Source: Gelatoporia subvermispora B (taxonomy: Eukaryota; Basidiomycota; Agaricomycetes; Polyporales; Gelatoporiaceae). Taken from it: a DNA stretch of 64,000 nt. Below the pieces are notes generated by a model. It worked only from the letters and a program-made list of their open reading frames with translations. It was not told where the DNA came from and made no database searches. A program made the position numbers and the translations under genes. The DNA is taken from positions 876,617 through 940,616 of the forward strand of contig KB445803.1 of the NCBI GenBank assembly GCA_000320605.2. Reading direction: 5' to 3'. Shown here one piece after another: positions 10,714 to 22,228 of this stretch; position 1 is the stretch's first letter, and each line of letters starts with the position of its first letter.

Positions 10714-13077
10714 GTGCCGCTACCAATAGGACACTCGGAACCGTTATCACACGATCGACAGGCCATGTCAAAGCCCGAGTCAGCATCGACCTCGACACGG
10801 GAACGACGCCACACGATGCACGGACAGTCGGATATGACGCCGCGAGACACGTCTGGTACAGACAGCCGCCAACACCACGCGGGCGCTGACGCAAACACCG
10901 CGCACGACTCACTGTTTATCGGGAGACTGAATCCGGCAAAATTCCCCGAGATCAACATCCCCGACGTCACATTGACACATCCGGGAGCAACCCCGCATTA
11001 CGACTACCTCCACGGGCAGAACCCGTACTCGAGCCGACATCCCTCTATGACTCCGGGAGTCGAGCCACACGAATCGCGGAGCGCGCGCGCAGACCCGCGC
11101 CCGAGCGTTGCCTCCCGGAACCGCAAGTACGCTTCGGATTCTGACGATGAGGACGACAGCTCTGTCCACTGGACTCTCCGCAGGTCTATACGACCAACTA
11201 GCTTCACTAACCTGATCGGACGACTGCCGAATCATCTCACGGCAGAGAACTACGTCTCGTGAGCGACAATGATCCGATCGAACCTCCAGACTGTCGAACT
11301 GTTCGAATACTGCTCTGGCGACTGCCCTGAACCGCTAACCGCGATGGACGGCATATCGCTATCTCAGTGTCTCTGACGTTGGCAGAAAGCGGACGCACTC
11401 GTCCGAACCATCCTGACTACCAGCATGACCGACACAGCCGCCAAGCAACTCGGACATCTCCCGAGCGCCTCCAAGATGTGGCGAGAAGCCAAGAAGCTCT
11501 TTGCTGGATCGACGCTTACGGATTTCACCTTGCTGATCACCCAGCTCATCTCGACAAAATACGTCGTGGGCGAAGACATATCCGAACACCTTTTCAAGAT
11601 GAAAGGATACCGACGCGACCTCATCATGATGGACCGCGACATTCCTGACAACCTCTTCGCGGCATTCCTCTGCATATCGATGCCACCAGAATGGAACTAC
11701 ATCTTCTGTGGGCTACCCTCCCGCTACTCTACGACCGATGTCGAACACCGCATCCTGGACGAATATGGTATCCAGCAGAACCAGAAGGCAACAGCAACAG
11801 CATACGCCGCCTCCCAGAACTCGTCAGGCAAGAAACCTCGATCGAGACGCGAGCCGAAACCAGGCGAGCCAGTCTGCAGCAACTGCAAGGCGATAGGTCA
11901 CTTTATCAAGGACTGCTGGAGCCGAGGGGGTGGAGCCGAAGGCAAGAAGCCTCGCAAGAAGGACAAGCCGAAGAAGAAAGACAATTCAGATTTGGACGAC
12001 TCGAGAAGCACAAAGAGCAAGCGGAAGCAGAAGGCGAACATTGCGAAATCATGCAGTGATTCAAGTTCGTTATACTCATTCCTTCTGACGACACGTACAT
12101 CATCCCGATCCAAATGGATTCTCGACGGCGGATCCACGACGCACATCTGTCGGGACCGTACCGCATTCACCACATTCAAGCCTCTCCGCGACACAATCAG
12201 CAGCATCATCGAGGATGCGCGACCGCTGCAAGTGCACGGACGAGGCGACATCCGGATCTCGTGCCCCATTGACGGCCACGAAGACCGCATCTTCACACTC
12301 CGGGACGTATCGTACTGCCCGAATGCCCGCGACAACCTTATATCCGAGTCTCGCATGGATCTCCGCGGACTCGTCATCACGAAGCACAACGGCACCGTGA
12401 CAATCGTGAGCACAACCAAAGAGGTACTGATGCGTGCGCGACTCGTCGACGGGCTGTATGAGCTTGACGGCAGCACCTTGCGTAAGCCGCTGGCAGAACC
12501 GGCGCCGCACACAGCCCATCTCGGGCAGATCCCCGAGAATCCTGCTTCGGACACTGAGTCGCACCAGACCGCTCCGAGCGAGGGGGTGAGAAAAACCTCG
12601 ATTTCCACCACTCGGAGCTACGCTGATAGCGTACACCTCAACACTGCGCGCACAAGAACGACACCGGCGACCTCAACCACCTCATCCGCCTCCGAGGCAA
12701 CAACCGCCGCGAGCGAGCGCCAAACGCGCCAACGCACAGCTCCCCCTCCTATCCCTCACGCCTCACGGCCGAGCACGCCTGACTATGGGTCTCACGAGTC
12801 GATCGCTAACGCGTCGATTCACAGCAAGGCACCATCGTCGAGCGGACGCGCAGCCACTCCACCTCAACCGCACACCCGCATCCACGTTGACGCCCACACT
12901 CCTTCCATATCCGGCCACTACTCCTCCTCGCGCGCTTCGCATGGCCGCCACTCATTTCCCGATTTCTCGTCTCATCTCGAACCGAGCGCAATTAGCACTA
13001 TGATTTTATCGGTTTCACTCTCTTTAATTCTCACTCATTACATACTAACTACGAGTTATCGGCACGCTACAGCTTAA
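10714..13077 (+). pseudogene. Copia Gag-protease ORF with two in-frame TGA stops
   Basis: One reading frame runs from 10714 to 13077 but is broken by TGA at 11260-11262 and 11374-11376. The frame is uninterrupted otherwise, and protein similarity to Copia Gag runs across both stops. The contexts suggest Trp TGG to TGA and Arg CGA to TGA changes. The Gag zinc knuckle is CSNCKAIGHFIKDC (C-X2-C-X4-H-X4-C). The protease-like motif reads WILDGGSTTHI; the usual Copia motif is D-S/T-G, so the active site is altered. After the protease domain there is only a Ser/Thr/Pro-rich tail up to the 3' LTR. Confidence 0.85.
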
Positions 13078-13084
13078 GGGGGTG

Positions 13085-13342
13085 TGTTGTAGAAATCACC
13101 ATATACGGTAATCTTTCGCGTACCGTAGCTTAGATAATCAGGGCGCCTAGCGCACGCGTCCATACGAGTTGTCGTATGTTCAACTTCCCTCAGTCTCGTA
13201 TCCCGAGCTGAGGGTAAGTCCATAGTCTATCCAGTGTATCTACATACTTACAGTATACCTAGGCAGTTCCCTAGGTATAGTATTCTCAATACAACCAGTC
13301 TCGTATCCCGAGCTGAGGGCAGTTCCCTAGCCGGTTTCTACA
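13085..13342 (+). repeat. 3' LTR of the Copia-type element
   Basis: 258 bp, preceded by a purine tract and followed by the target duplication CTGAG. Confidence 0.93.
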
Positions 13343-15071
13343 CTGAGCAGATGTATTCAATTGCATTAGCGTGGCTTGTGCGTGGACCTCTGGAGCGGAA
13401 TCGGCGAGAGAACCCAGTGCTGCACGCACTAGTTCAGTGTCACCGGTCAGCGATTGAGTGTGCATCGGTGTTTGACGGTTGATGAAGGTCGCCGTTACAG
13501 GTTGTGGCTATAAGGTGCATTGAAAACGTGCCGCAGGACTTGTCCGTATATACTATCAGGAATGACCGACACTGAAGCACATGCCCTAGTTGTTGAAGAT
13601 GACCACCAGTATGCCGCACATGAGGACTTAGGTGTCAGAATATCGATTCAGATGAATGACGGATTATGCAGGATCGTAGCATAGACATCGGAAGGGTATC
13701 TAGTGAATGTGGTTCGAGTCTATTCCGTGTCAAATTCTGAGAGAGGTTCTGGGCAAGGGCTAGCTTGATCGAGTACTTGCCACATTCAAGAGTGTGTGTA
13801 CTTGTGGGATGCTTGGCACCTTTATTCGTTGGCTTCCAGCTGTCTCATTCGACAGACTGCATGCTAGGATTGATGTATCGCCTCGCAGTCATTGTGTATT
13901 TTGCACAGTGACTCAGTGGGATACAAGCCCGTTGCGTGCAAGGTCATCTTGATCCTTGGGTAGGTCTGTGAAGAGAGCTCTGGGTATCGAGTAAGACTCC
14001 AGTAATAGAAGACAAGGACACTGTCATTGGACCGTCGCGTAAGCTCTGCATCAGTCGGATGTGATGAGTGCACGCGCTGGGGAACTTGACACCCAATTGG
14101 GCCGGTCCGACAGCAAGAATCTGCGCAAGTTCGCGAAGGTACCAGAGACGGATTCGACCTGCTCTGGTGATGAGTCGGAGCGGGCGTGCAGAGAGCCGGA
14201 CTGAGTGCGGGATCGATGCCAGCGCGACACTCCAGAAGACGTGCCCACGTGTGCAACGTGGGTCCGGGTATTGCGCTGGCTGTACATGAGGGCGAGTGCA
14301 CCGCGACGAGCATTGTGCTCGCCCCCGCATTGCGCTGCATAAACAGTCGGTCCCATGCCTGTGTCGAACCGAGAGAAGCATACACTGTGGCTGCTCAGCA
14401 TTCCTAGAAAGGCACTGGAGAGCTTGACGTGTAGGTGTGAGCATGTGCCCGCGAACGACACGCCGAATCACTAGTTCCTCTGTCGAACCCGCTGTCTTCA
14501 GCCTCCCGCCCCACAATGTCCTCGCCCTGCCCCTCCCATCATTCCCGTTACTCGACGTTGGCACTTGTCATTTTGTTTTAAGCGCTAGCAGCTGATCTCC
14601 CAACATTTATTGTTGTAGAAGAGCTCTTCTAGATAAACCCGCACGTATGACTATATAAAACATTCACTCCCATAGTTCAACATCGCGGTACTCGTCAGTG
14701 AATTGCTTGGCATTTGGACCCGCTCTATCTAACACGAGCTGTGTTGCTGAGGCCCTGACGCTGCCCTTCATGTCCCCATAAGAGGAGTCTAGTACGCATA
14801 GCCTGGATGCCATTCGTCCCGCGAGTCCCGAACAGCTATCTGTTTCATAGAAATGACTTCCAATCGCATTCGAAAAGCTGAGATCCTTCTAGTTCGCGGT
14901 TTCTGATTCTCGCATTGTGTACAAGGGTCCGACGTATCCCACAAGGATGACGGTGCATCGGATAATTGCTCGGAAGGCATAGGTTGAGCTATGCGAACAT
15001 CACAGGACATAGAGTAATACGAGATGGCAGACGCATGAATATGCACAAGGTCAGAAATGCTAATGCACCGC
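13343..15071. other. Non-coding part of duplicated units 1 and 2
   Basis: Holds the rest of the unit 1 upstream block (CAGATGTATTC at 13348), the repeated TCGGATGTGATGAG block from about 14050, and the 3' flank of RNase copy 2. Open frames here on the minus strand are not conserved between units, so I do not call genes. Confidence 0.6.
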
Positions 15072-15643
15072 TCAGACGTTCCTGCAGAGCGCAAACCCGT
15101 TGGGATTGGAGGCACCGATGTGTGTGATGGAGCTGATGCCAGGGGATAAGCAGTCAGTGACAAATTCCTCGGAACAGGACTCAATCGGTACGTACGCGCA
15201 ATATACGCCTGTCTCCAAAAAGACAACACGATCAGGGCCAGCATGGTCAAATCGTCCAAATGCCTTCGCACCCTTGACGAGCGGGAACTGCGACACGTCA
15301 TTTGAGATACAACAGAGACCACGATACGGAAGATCATACGTCCCACAGCTGCCTAGCACAGCTCTTGGCGAGGTTCAGTCCGTCCAGATCATTGTATTTG
15401 TGCGGATACACAGCACTTCCTGCACATAGGTTAGCAGACAGGTTTCATGATTTCGTACTTGGGCGTACCCGAGTCACCGCTGGGGATGGTCTGGCCCAGC
15501 TGTTGAAGCCTGACTCCCTCGGCGAGGTTCCTTTGGACGGAGGGGATTTGGTAAATGGTGCCGCCGCAGTTCAGAGACGTGACAGGGCTAGCCGACACAG
15601 TGCAGATTGCAGCTGCAAGCACAAGGAATAGTTGCTTGAACAT
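15072..15643 (-). CDS. Secreted RNase T1/N1-like protein, copy 2, 158 aa
   Basis: Exons: 15459-15643, 15340-15415, 15072-15287 (477 nt, no break). Signal peptide FKQLFLVLAAAICTVSAS, then a cysteine-containing N-terminal strand (NCGGTIYQI), VYPHKYND with the Tyr38/His40 pair, QLWD at the end of exon 2, FPLVKG, DRVVF (Arg77) and SSITHIGA (His92). At the general-base position the exon ends in Asp (GAC) where copies 1, 3 and 4 have Glu. Asp is shorter and would be expected to lower activity. Like its paralogs it has an extra cysteine-containing insertion before the ITH strand. Start and splice phases are as in the other copies. Confidence 0.78.
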
Positions 15644-18320
15644 GTTTGAGGAGCTGGGGCTTGCGGAAGTTGCAACGGCCTGGTTGCGGAGGATGCACTG
15701 GCATTTAAATGCCCATGTCGTTGTCGAGGTAGCAATCGATATGTCCATATGTGCGTTAAATTGGAAAAGAATCACTTACAGCCTGACAGTATTCGGGAGC
15801 CCGCAGTTGAAGTAGCATGGCTGCCAGATAAAGTGACCGATCGCTATGCCTGAAGACCTTCGGACCTCGCGATCATGGCCTAATCGACCGATTTCTGGGA
15901 TCCGACGGTGGCCAGGGAAGCGATTCGGATGAGAATACAGCGTTCGCGACTGACCAAAGCGCGCCAGTAATGGTCGAGCTGAACCTGACCGCTATGTAGC
16001 CTGTAGGGCAACGGAGATCCCACAAGTAGTTGAGATTTGTTAGTGAATTGCCTTGATGCCATTCTAAGGGAAATGCAAGGGTCATTAGTAGTAGCGGGAG
16101 TACTCTTATACGGCGTCCGACAGAAATGTTGGCTTCACTTCCGTATAAAAGCTACTTCCTGAGCCCAACAGATGCATTTACTGCATTAGCGGGGTTTATG
16201 CATAGGCCCCGGAAGCGGAGACGACGAGAGAATCCAACGTTGCGCGAGTACAACATCACCGGTCGACCACTGAATGTGCGCCGGTGCTTGACGCCCAAGC
16301 ACGGTTGCCGCTGTAGGTTTTAGCTATCAGATGCATTAGAGAGTGCTGCAGGAGTCGTCCATACATCGTATGGGATATGACCGACGCTGGGGCGTATGTC
16401 CTGATTTGGATAATGGTCACAACTATGCCACGCACCTGACCCTAGGTTGCAAAAATATCGAGTTGCACAGGCGGCAAGTGACCTAGTCTTGTTTTCTAGA
16501 CGACAGAAAGGGGTTCAGCCGACCTTGCTAGGGTCTAGTGACTGCCGGATCTTGGAAGAAGCACGGGGCAAGTGTTAACTTGATTGACTAGTTGCCACAT
16601 CCAGGGGGAGTATGTGCTTATGCAATGCTTGGCACCTTCATTCCCCAACGTACAGCTGTCTCATTGTACACACTACTTGGTAGATTTGACGAATCGCATC
16701 GCAGACGATGCAGAGTCTTCCGAGTTCCCACTACTGCAACCATATGAGCATTTGATCCAGTGAGACACATGCCCACTGCGTGCATTTCGGGTAGGTCCGC
16801 CGAGAGATCTTCATGTATCGGGCAAGGCTCTAGTACTTGAAAACAAGTGCATTGCGCTTGGACAATATGGTCGCACAAGCTCTGGATCAGTCGGATGTGA
16901 TGAGCATACGTGCTTCTACACGCTGGGGAACTTGACACTCAATTGGGCCGGCCCGCGCTGTGATGGCGAGGATTTGGGTGGACTCATAAGGGTACTAGAG
17001 GTGAATCCGACCCGCTCTGGTGATGAGCCGGAGGGGGCGTGGAGAGAGCTGACGCCAGCGCGACGTCCCAAAATACGGGCCCGCGTGTGTAGCAGACCCG
17101 AGCATCGTGCTGGCTGTACATGTGAGTGAGTCCGCCGCAACAAGCAGCACGCTCACCTCCACATCGCGCTGATCCTGTTGCACAGCATATTGTCGGTCCC
17201 TCACCCGCACCAACCTGTAGCTATGGTTGCTCACTAAAGCGCAGAGTACAAGTTACTGCACAGTCTAGCGCCAACCTGAGCGACTCAACGCACGCGCACG
17301 TGACCATAGATCGATGCGCCAGACCAGGCCTCCCATCTCAGTCACCGTCCAATTGACCGTTCGAACGGTCCTCAGCGCCAGCGCTCTCCCGAACACCTTC
17401 CCGCCTGACACTCGATTTCAGTACCTGTTTTGCCTTTGGCGCTATCACACCGCCTTCCAGTATCTATGGCTGCAGAAAGGCTCTTCCGAGTCAAACCGCA
17501 GGTATAATTTGCATATCCGCTTTCTCCGAGATGCAACATGAGGTAACCAGGTCTTCATCAGTAGGTCGCCTAGCGTTTGAGACAAATCTATCCTGCACGC
17601 GCTGCATTACTAAGGTACTAGCACTGTTTCAATTCCCGCTGCAACAGCAGTGGGTCTTACTTATGATCGGCCTCATTGATGGCTCCGCGCCCGATGCAAA
17701 ATGTCTATTTGGTTCTATTATGATTTTCTCACGGTCTGGCTGCCTCACGTGTTCGCTCACGCTTTTCGCCTGTCCCGCCTCACTTTCGCGTGCTGTCTCT
17801 CGTGCCCTCGCTCCTCCTGCCTCTGGTTGTCGCAGGGAGATTGGGAGACGGGTCGAGTAACGCGTCGTTCGAACCGTGGTAACCAACACGTGACTAGTGG
17901 TTGAGCGAGAGAGGTGTGACGGCCTGGATCTGAAAACCGGAAGGGAGACGGTGACGGTTGCAGCGGGTTCTGCCCCTGGCGGGCGTTACGTTATGTAGAT
18001 AGAACTTAGCCCGCACAGCTTGTATGCCGCCGGTTCCGCGAAATTCGAATCCCTAACGGTCACTAGCAATAGTATGCCATAGAGATGACTTCCAGTTACA
18101 ATCGAAAAGCTGCGATCTTTCCAATTTTTGATTTCTGGCGCTGACAGGTTTTGAAATACCTGATGCCTCCCACATGGATAATAGTGCACTAAATAAATTC
18201 TCGACTTTCGGGGAGGCATAGGTTGAACTATGCGTACATCCCCGAACATACAGGGATACAGGCTAGAAAACGGGCATATATCCACAGAATCAAAAACTCC
18301 AGCATGCCCTTTGAGATGAG
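15644..18320. other. Non-coding part of duplicated units 2 and 3
   Basis: Contains the copy 2 promoter, the CAGATGCATTTACTG block near 16160, the repeated block from about 16885 to 17150, and the 3' flank of copy 3. A segment at about 17530-17880 has no obvious match in the other units and may be an insertion. No gene recognised. Confidence 0.5.
15704..15709 (-). promoter_or_regulatory. TATA-like TTTAAA of RNase copy 2
   Basis: 61 bp upstream of the start codon, as in copies 1 and 3. Confidence 0.55.
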
Positions 18321-18884
18321 TTATTTGCAGAGCAAAAACCCGTTGGTAGTGGGAGCACCGGTATGGGTGATGGAACTGGGGCCACAATAAAAGTGGTCAG
18401 CGATGGATAACCTCCGGTCTGGACACATGGCACAACGAGCAACATACGCGCAATACACCCCCGTTTGATCAAATAGGACACGATCAGGGCCAACCTTGTC
18501 TCCAGCACCAAACGCTGAGTTGCCCTTGATGAGTGGGTACTATGACATGTCATTCGACGCACAAAAAGTGCTGCATATCGAAAGATCATACCTCATACAG
18601 TTGCCCGGTGCAACCGGAAAGCGTCAGCCCGTCTCCTCGGTTGTACTTGTGGGGGAAAAGGGCTTTGCCTATAACCTTAATCAGCAGGCAAGTCTAATAA
18701 TTTTGGGTTGCGGTGCACCTGTGCTGACAGTCTTGCCCTGCTGCAAAAGGGAACTTCCCGCAGCAAGGTTTCTGTTGATAGCGGCCACAGCGTACTTGGT
18801 GGAGCCGCAGGTCACAGGTATGACGGTGTTAGCCGACACAATGCAGACTGCAGCCGCAAGTATGAGGAACAGTTGCTTCAACAT
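18321..18884 (-). CDS. Secreted RNase T1/N1-like protein, copy 3, 153 aa
   Basis: Exons: 18719-18884, 18592-18668, 18321-18539 (462 nt, intact). Signal peptide LKQLFLILAAAVCIVSAN; VTCGSTKYAVAAINRN aligns with the N-terminal CGG-TY strand of RNase N1/F1. Exon 2 carries LFPHKYNR (His40 kept, Tyr38 replaced by Phe) and ends LYE (Glu58). Exon 3 reads YPLIKG, DRVLF (Arg77) and SSITHTGA (His92). The insertion before the ITH strand is longest here and carries extra cysteines. The apparent TAG near 18540 is the intron acceptor CATAG, not a stop. Confidence 0.78.
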
Positions 18885-21652
18885 GATTGAGGATATGAGG
18901 TCTGTGCGGATTGCAGTACTCTGGGTTCGATGTTTTCACCAGCTTTTAAATGCTCGCGTACGAGTACGTCTGTGCGCTGTGTTCAAGCTAGCAGATGTAC
19001 ATGGGATTCGGATTTAGACAGGCGATATCTGAAAGCGTATCTTCGTATCGTAGATTCTAGTGCTGTTGTCACAGGGAAGCAACTGGTCAGTGAGGGAGCT
19101 CGAACCCGGAGACTCCCTCAGCCTGATATCATAGCATGTTGAACAGGATTCTTGGAATCCGCAGGTAGCTAGCAGGGCCATTCGGAGGAGAATACAGTGC
19201 TTGTGACCAGCTAAAATGCACGAGAAGTGGCCAGGAATTTGAGATTTGTTAATGGGTCTGTTTGACGGTAGTCCTGGAACCCATGCCGGAAATGTACGGA
19301 TTACCAGCAGGAGCGGGAGCACCCATGACACTTCGTGTCATGTGTCGCAATCGGAATGACCGTATGTCCGATAGGAAGCTAGAGTGTCAACTTCATTCCA
19401 CTGCGAAAGCTGCTTCCGAGAACAACAGATGCATTTGATTGCACTAGCATGGTTCACGCATCAGGTTGAGGGAAGCGAACACGGCGAGAGGGTCAAATTT
19501 AGCATTGCCGCAAGCTAAGCTATACCGTCGAATTTGCGCTGGGCTTACCAGACCAGCTTGTGCAAGCAAGCTGGGTATTGATGAATCATGGCTTTCGCGC
19601 GGGATGTGATGAGAGAGTATGGCGACAGCGAGACTGGCCTTGGAAGGTGTCGGGGCAGATAACACGAGATGCAGAGCCCCATGGAGAGCAAAGCCACTAC
19701 ACGCACGATGAGCACATGTCCATGGTTCTTGACAGGCGCGGTAGAGGGTACAGGAACATTTGATCATACATACTATGTAGATTTTCTAGCCCGCTTGCCG
19801 AGTTGCTGCTGCACAAGCTAAGCTAAGTTAGCCATAGGAACAAGCTCCGAGAAAGCAGGTCGATGACGTGAGCTTTGCTTGCGGCAAGAAGTGATCAAAT
19901 ACTTCGCAAGTTCAGTATCGCCGGTCGGAAACCGAACGTGCACCACCCTTTGACAACCAAGTACGATCGCTGTTGCAGATAACGGCTGTAAAGTGCATCG
20001 AATGCATGCCACAGAAGTTGTTCAACATTCACGGGCTAGCGTCCAAGAATCAAGGTGCCGGTTTGTAGCATGGTTGAGTGCCCTAATCTATTCACAGGAC
20101 CTGAGAATATATGGTAAGCGACTTGTAACTCGAACTCGAGGAGAGAAATGGGCTAGTCGGGATTCCGAGATCCCCCAGCTGTAGAAGACATTAACAAATA
20201 CGAGGAACGTAGCTCTCGCAGAGGTTGGTCTATGTCACGTACAAATCCACTCTAGCGAAGACTCTGGACCCAGACAAGAGATGGGAAGTTACAGGACCCT
20301 GTCACAGTACAATTTCATTAAAGAACGGGGATTTGGGGCGAGTGTCGTCACGTATTCAATGATTTACCTGTTCAAAGAGTACATGTGTGTTTACATGGCA
20401 CTCGATACCTTCATTACTCTGTGTCCAACTGTTTCTGACGACAGACTGCATGTCATTGACTCATTATTGACAAATGTGGACTTCTCGTAACACTACAATT
20501 GTTCCATGTTCCGCCCGGTGACTCGTGAGATGCATGCTATTGCGTGCATAGGTAATTCTGTGCAGGTACGTTGGCAGGTTCTAGGTTATCGGAAAGGCTC
20601 AAAATGGGGGATAAGTGCACCGCTCTTGGACTGTCGCTCGTACTCAAGTGGACGCGATAAGTGCATACGCACTGGGAAATTTGACACCAAAGGGGCCGGT
20701 CCGCGCTGCGATGGCAAGGCTTCGCGGAGGTTCACGAGAGTGCTAGAGGCAGATTCAGCCCGCTCTGATGACGATGCAGGGGGGGGGAGGGGGGCAGAGA
20801 GCCGGAATGGGTGTGGAAGTGACATCCTAGCAGAAGACGGGCCCGAGTGCACAGTAGGGATCCGAGTATCGCGCTGGCTGTACTAGCATGGGTGCGAGTC
20901 CACCATAACGAATATCGTACTCGGACCCGCACTCGTCCGCTGCACAACAATTTAATCCGCACCCGCGCCGACCCGAGAGCCACGTACGCCGTGGGTGTTT
21001 ACTGGAACGCAGAACTTCGAGTCTTCGAGAGCTCGACGCGCGGGCACGTGCACATGAGTGACCGAACCACAGTTGCGTTGAACCCGCTGTGGGCCTCAGC
21101 CTCTCGCCCCGCCATCTCGTCGCCCTTTCTGCCCGGCACACGATATCGTTACTTGTTTTCTCTTTACGTTCACCACCCACTTCGCAACATCTCTTGCTGC
21201 AGAAGAACTCCTCTGGATCAAATCGCCGGTCTCACCTGTATTGAACATTCACTTTCTGTATAATTTTCTGCATTTCGATATCGAGGTCTCCATGAGTCAG
21301 TAATTCGCTTGGCATTTGGGACGGTTCAATCTAACACTCGATGTTTTATCGATGTACTGCCGGTGCCCTCAATGCTTCCACAAGTAGAATCTAGCCTGAA
21401 TGCCACTCATCCCGCAAATTCCGAACCGCTAACATTATTTTCCTACGGATGGCTTACAGCTGCGATCATCCTGGTTTTGATTATTGGTGCTCACATTCCG
21501 CAACGGCCTGACACGTCCCGCATGGGTGACGGTGCACCGAATAACTTCTCGAAAGGCAGGCATAGGTTGAGCTATACGTACATCACAGAGCATACAGATA
21601 CGAGATAGCAGACGTGCAGATATGCACAAGATCAGAAATGCTAACGCGCTGC
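18885..21652. other. Non-coding part of duplicated units 3 and 4
   Basis: Contains the copy 3 promoter, the CAGATGCATTTGATTGC block near 19427, a degraded copy of the TCGGATGTGATGAG-to-GCGCTGGCTGTAC region (about 20640-20880) and the 3' flank of copy 4. Nothing codes convincingly. Confidence 0.5.
18945..18950 (-). promoter_or_regulatory. TATA-like TTTAAA of RNase copy 3
   Basis: 61 bp upstream of the start codon, conserved in the paralogs. Confidence 0.55.
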
Positions 21653-22228
21653 TCAGGCCACGTTCTTGCAGAGCACAAACCCGTTCGGAGTGGAAGCACC
21701 GGTATGTGTAATGGAGCTAAGACCAGTGGACGAGCAGTAAGCGACAAACCCCTCGGAGCTGGACATCACTGGCGACGTACGCGCAATAATCACCCGTCTG
21801 CGAAAACACGACCCGGTTAGGGCCAGCCTTTTCACCAGCTTTGAAAGGCTGATCGCCCTTGACCAGCGGGAACTGCGGCACGTCGTTTGAGATGCAGCAG
21901 AGACCGCAATATGAAAAATCGTACCTCCCATAACTGCCCAGGACATGTTCTGGCGAGGTTCAGTCCATCACGGTCATTGTAGGTGTGTGGATACAGAGCC
22001 CTTGCTGCATATAAGTCAGCGGATAAGTTCTATGGTTCCGTACTTGGGCGTACCTGAGTCACCGCTGGGGATTTGCTGGCCCGACCGTTGAAGCCTAACT
22101 CCCTCATTTAAGTTTCTCTGAACGCCGCCCACTTTGATATTGGTGCCGCCGCAATTCACAGCTTTGATGGGATTCGCCGACACGATACAGATTGCAAATG
22201 TAAGCACGAAGAACAGTTGCCTGTACAT
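21653..22228 (-). CDS. Secreted RNase T1/N1-like protein, copy 4 (frame disrupted or 22-nt intron)
   Basis: Exons: 22044-22228, 21925-22000, 21653-21872. Signal peptide YRQLFFVLTFAICIVSAN, N-terminal VNCGGTNIKV, LYPHTYND (Tyr38/His40), QLWE (Glu58), FPLVKG, NRVVF (Arg77; the preceding Asp is Asn here) and SSITHTGA (His92). Exon 3 has the same one-base excess as copy 1 between YCAYV and EGFVAYC. Skipping the 22-nt stretch GTACGT to GTCCAG would restore frame. If that is not an intron, this copy and copy 1 are pseudogenes that share one ancestral lesion. Confidence 0.6.

Larger units (their letters stand above)
10441..13342 (+). mobile_element. Copia-type LTR retrotransposon, non-autonomous (gag-protease only), 2.9 kb
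   Basis: Two 258-bp direct LTRs (TGTTGTAG to TTTCTACA) enclose 2.4 kb. Both ends are flanked by the 5-bp target duplication CTGAG (10436-10440 and 13343-13347). A polypurine tract, AAGGGGGTG, precedes the 3' LTR. The interior encodes only a Copia-type Gag with a zinc knuckle and a protease-like segment. There is no integrase, reverse transcriptase or RNase H, so it would need enzymes in trans. It interrupts the upstream block of duplicated unit 1, so it arrived after the duplication. Confidence 0.93.

Noticed and set aside
13864..14564. Overlapping minus-strand ORFs of up to 206 codons between RNase units
   Set aside because: The same block in the other units has stops and indels in these frames, so there is no sign of protein-level conservation.
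15280..15295. Apparent loss of the catalytic Glu (read as Gln before FPLVKG) in RNase copies
   Set aside because: The Gln codon CAG is the 3' splice acceptor. The residue before the intron is Glu (Asp in copy 2), so the active site is formed across the exon junction.
18538..18543. In-frame TAG in RNase copy 3
   Set aside because: It belongs to the intron acceptor CATAG; exon 3 starts right after it in phase 0.
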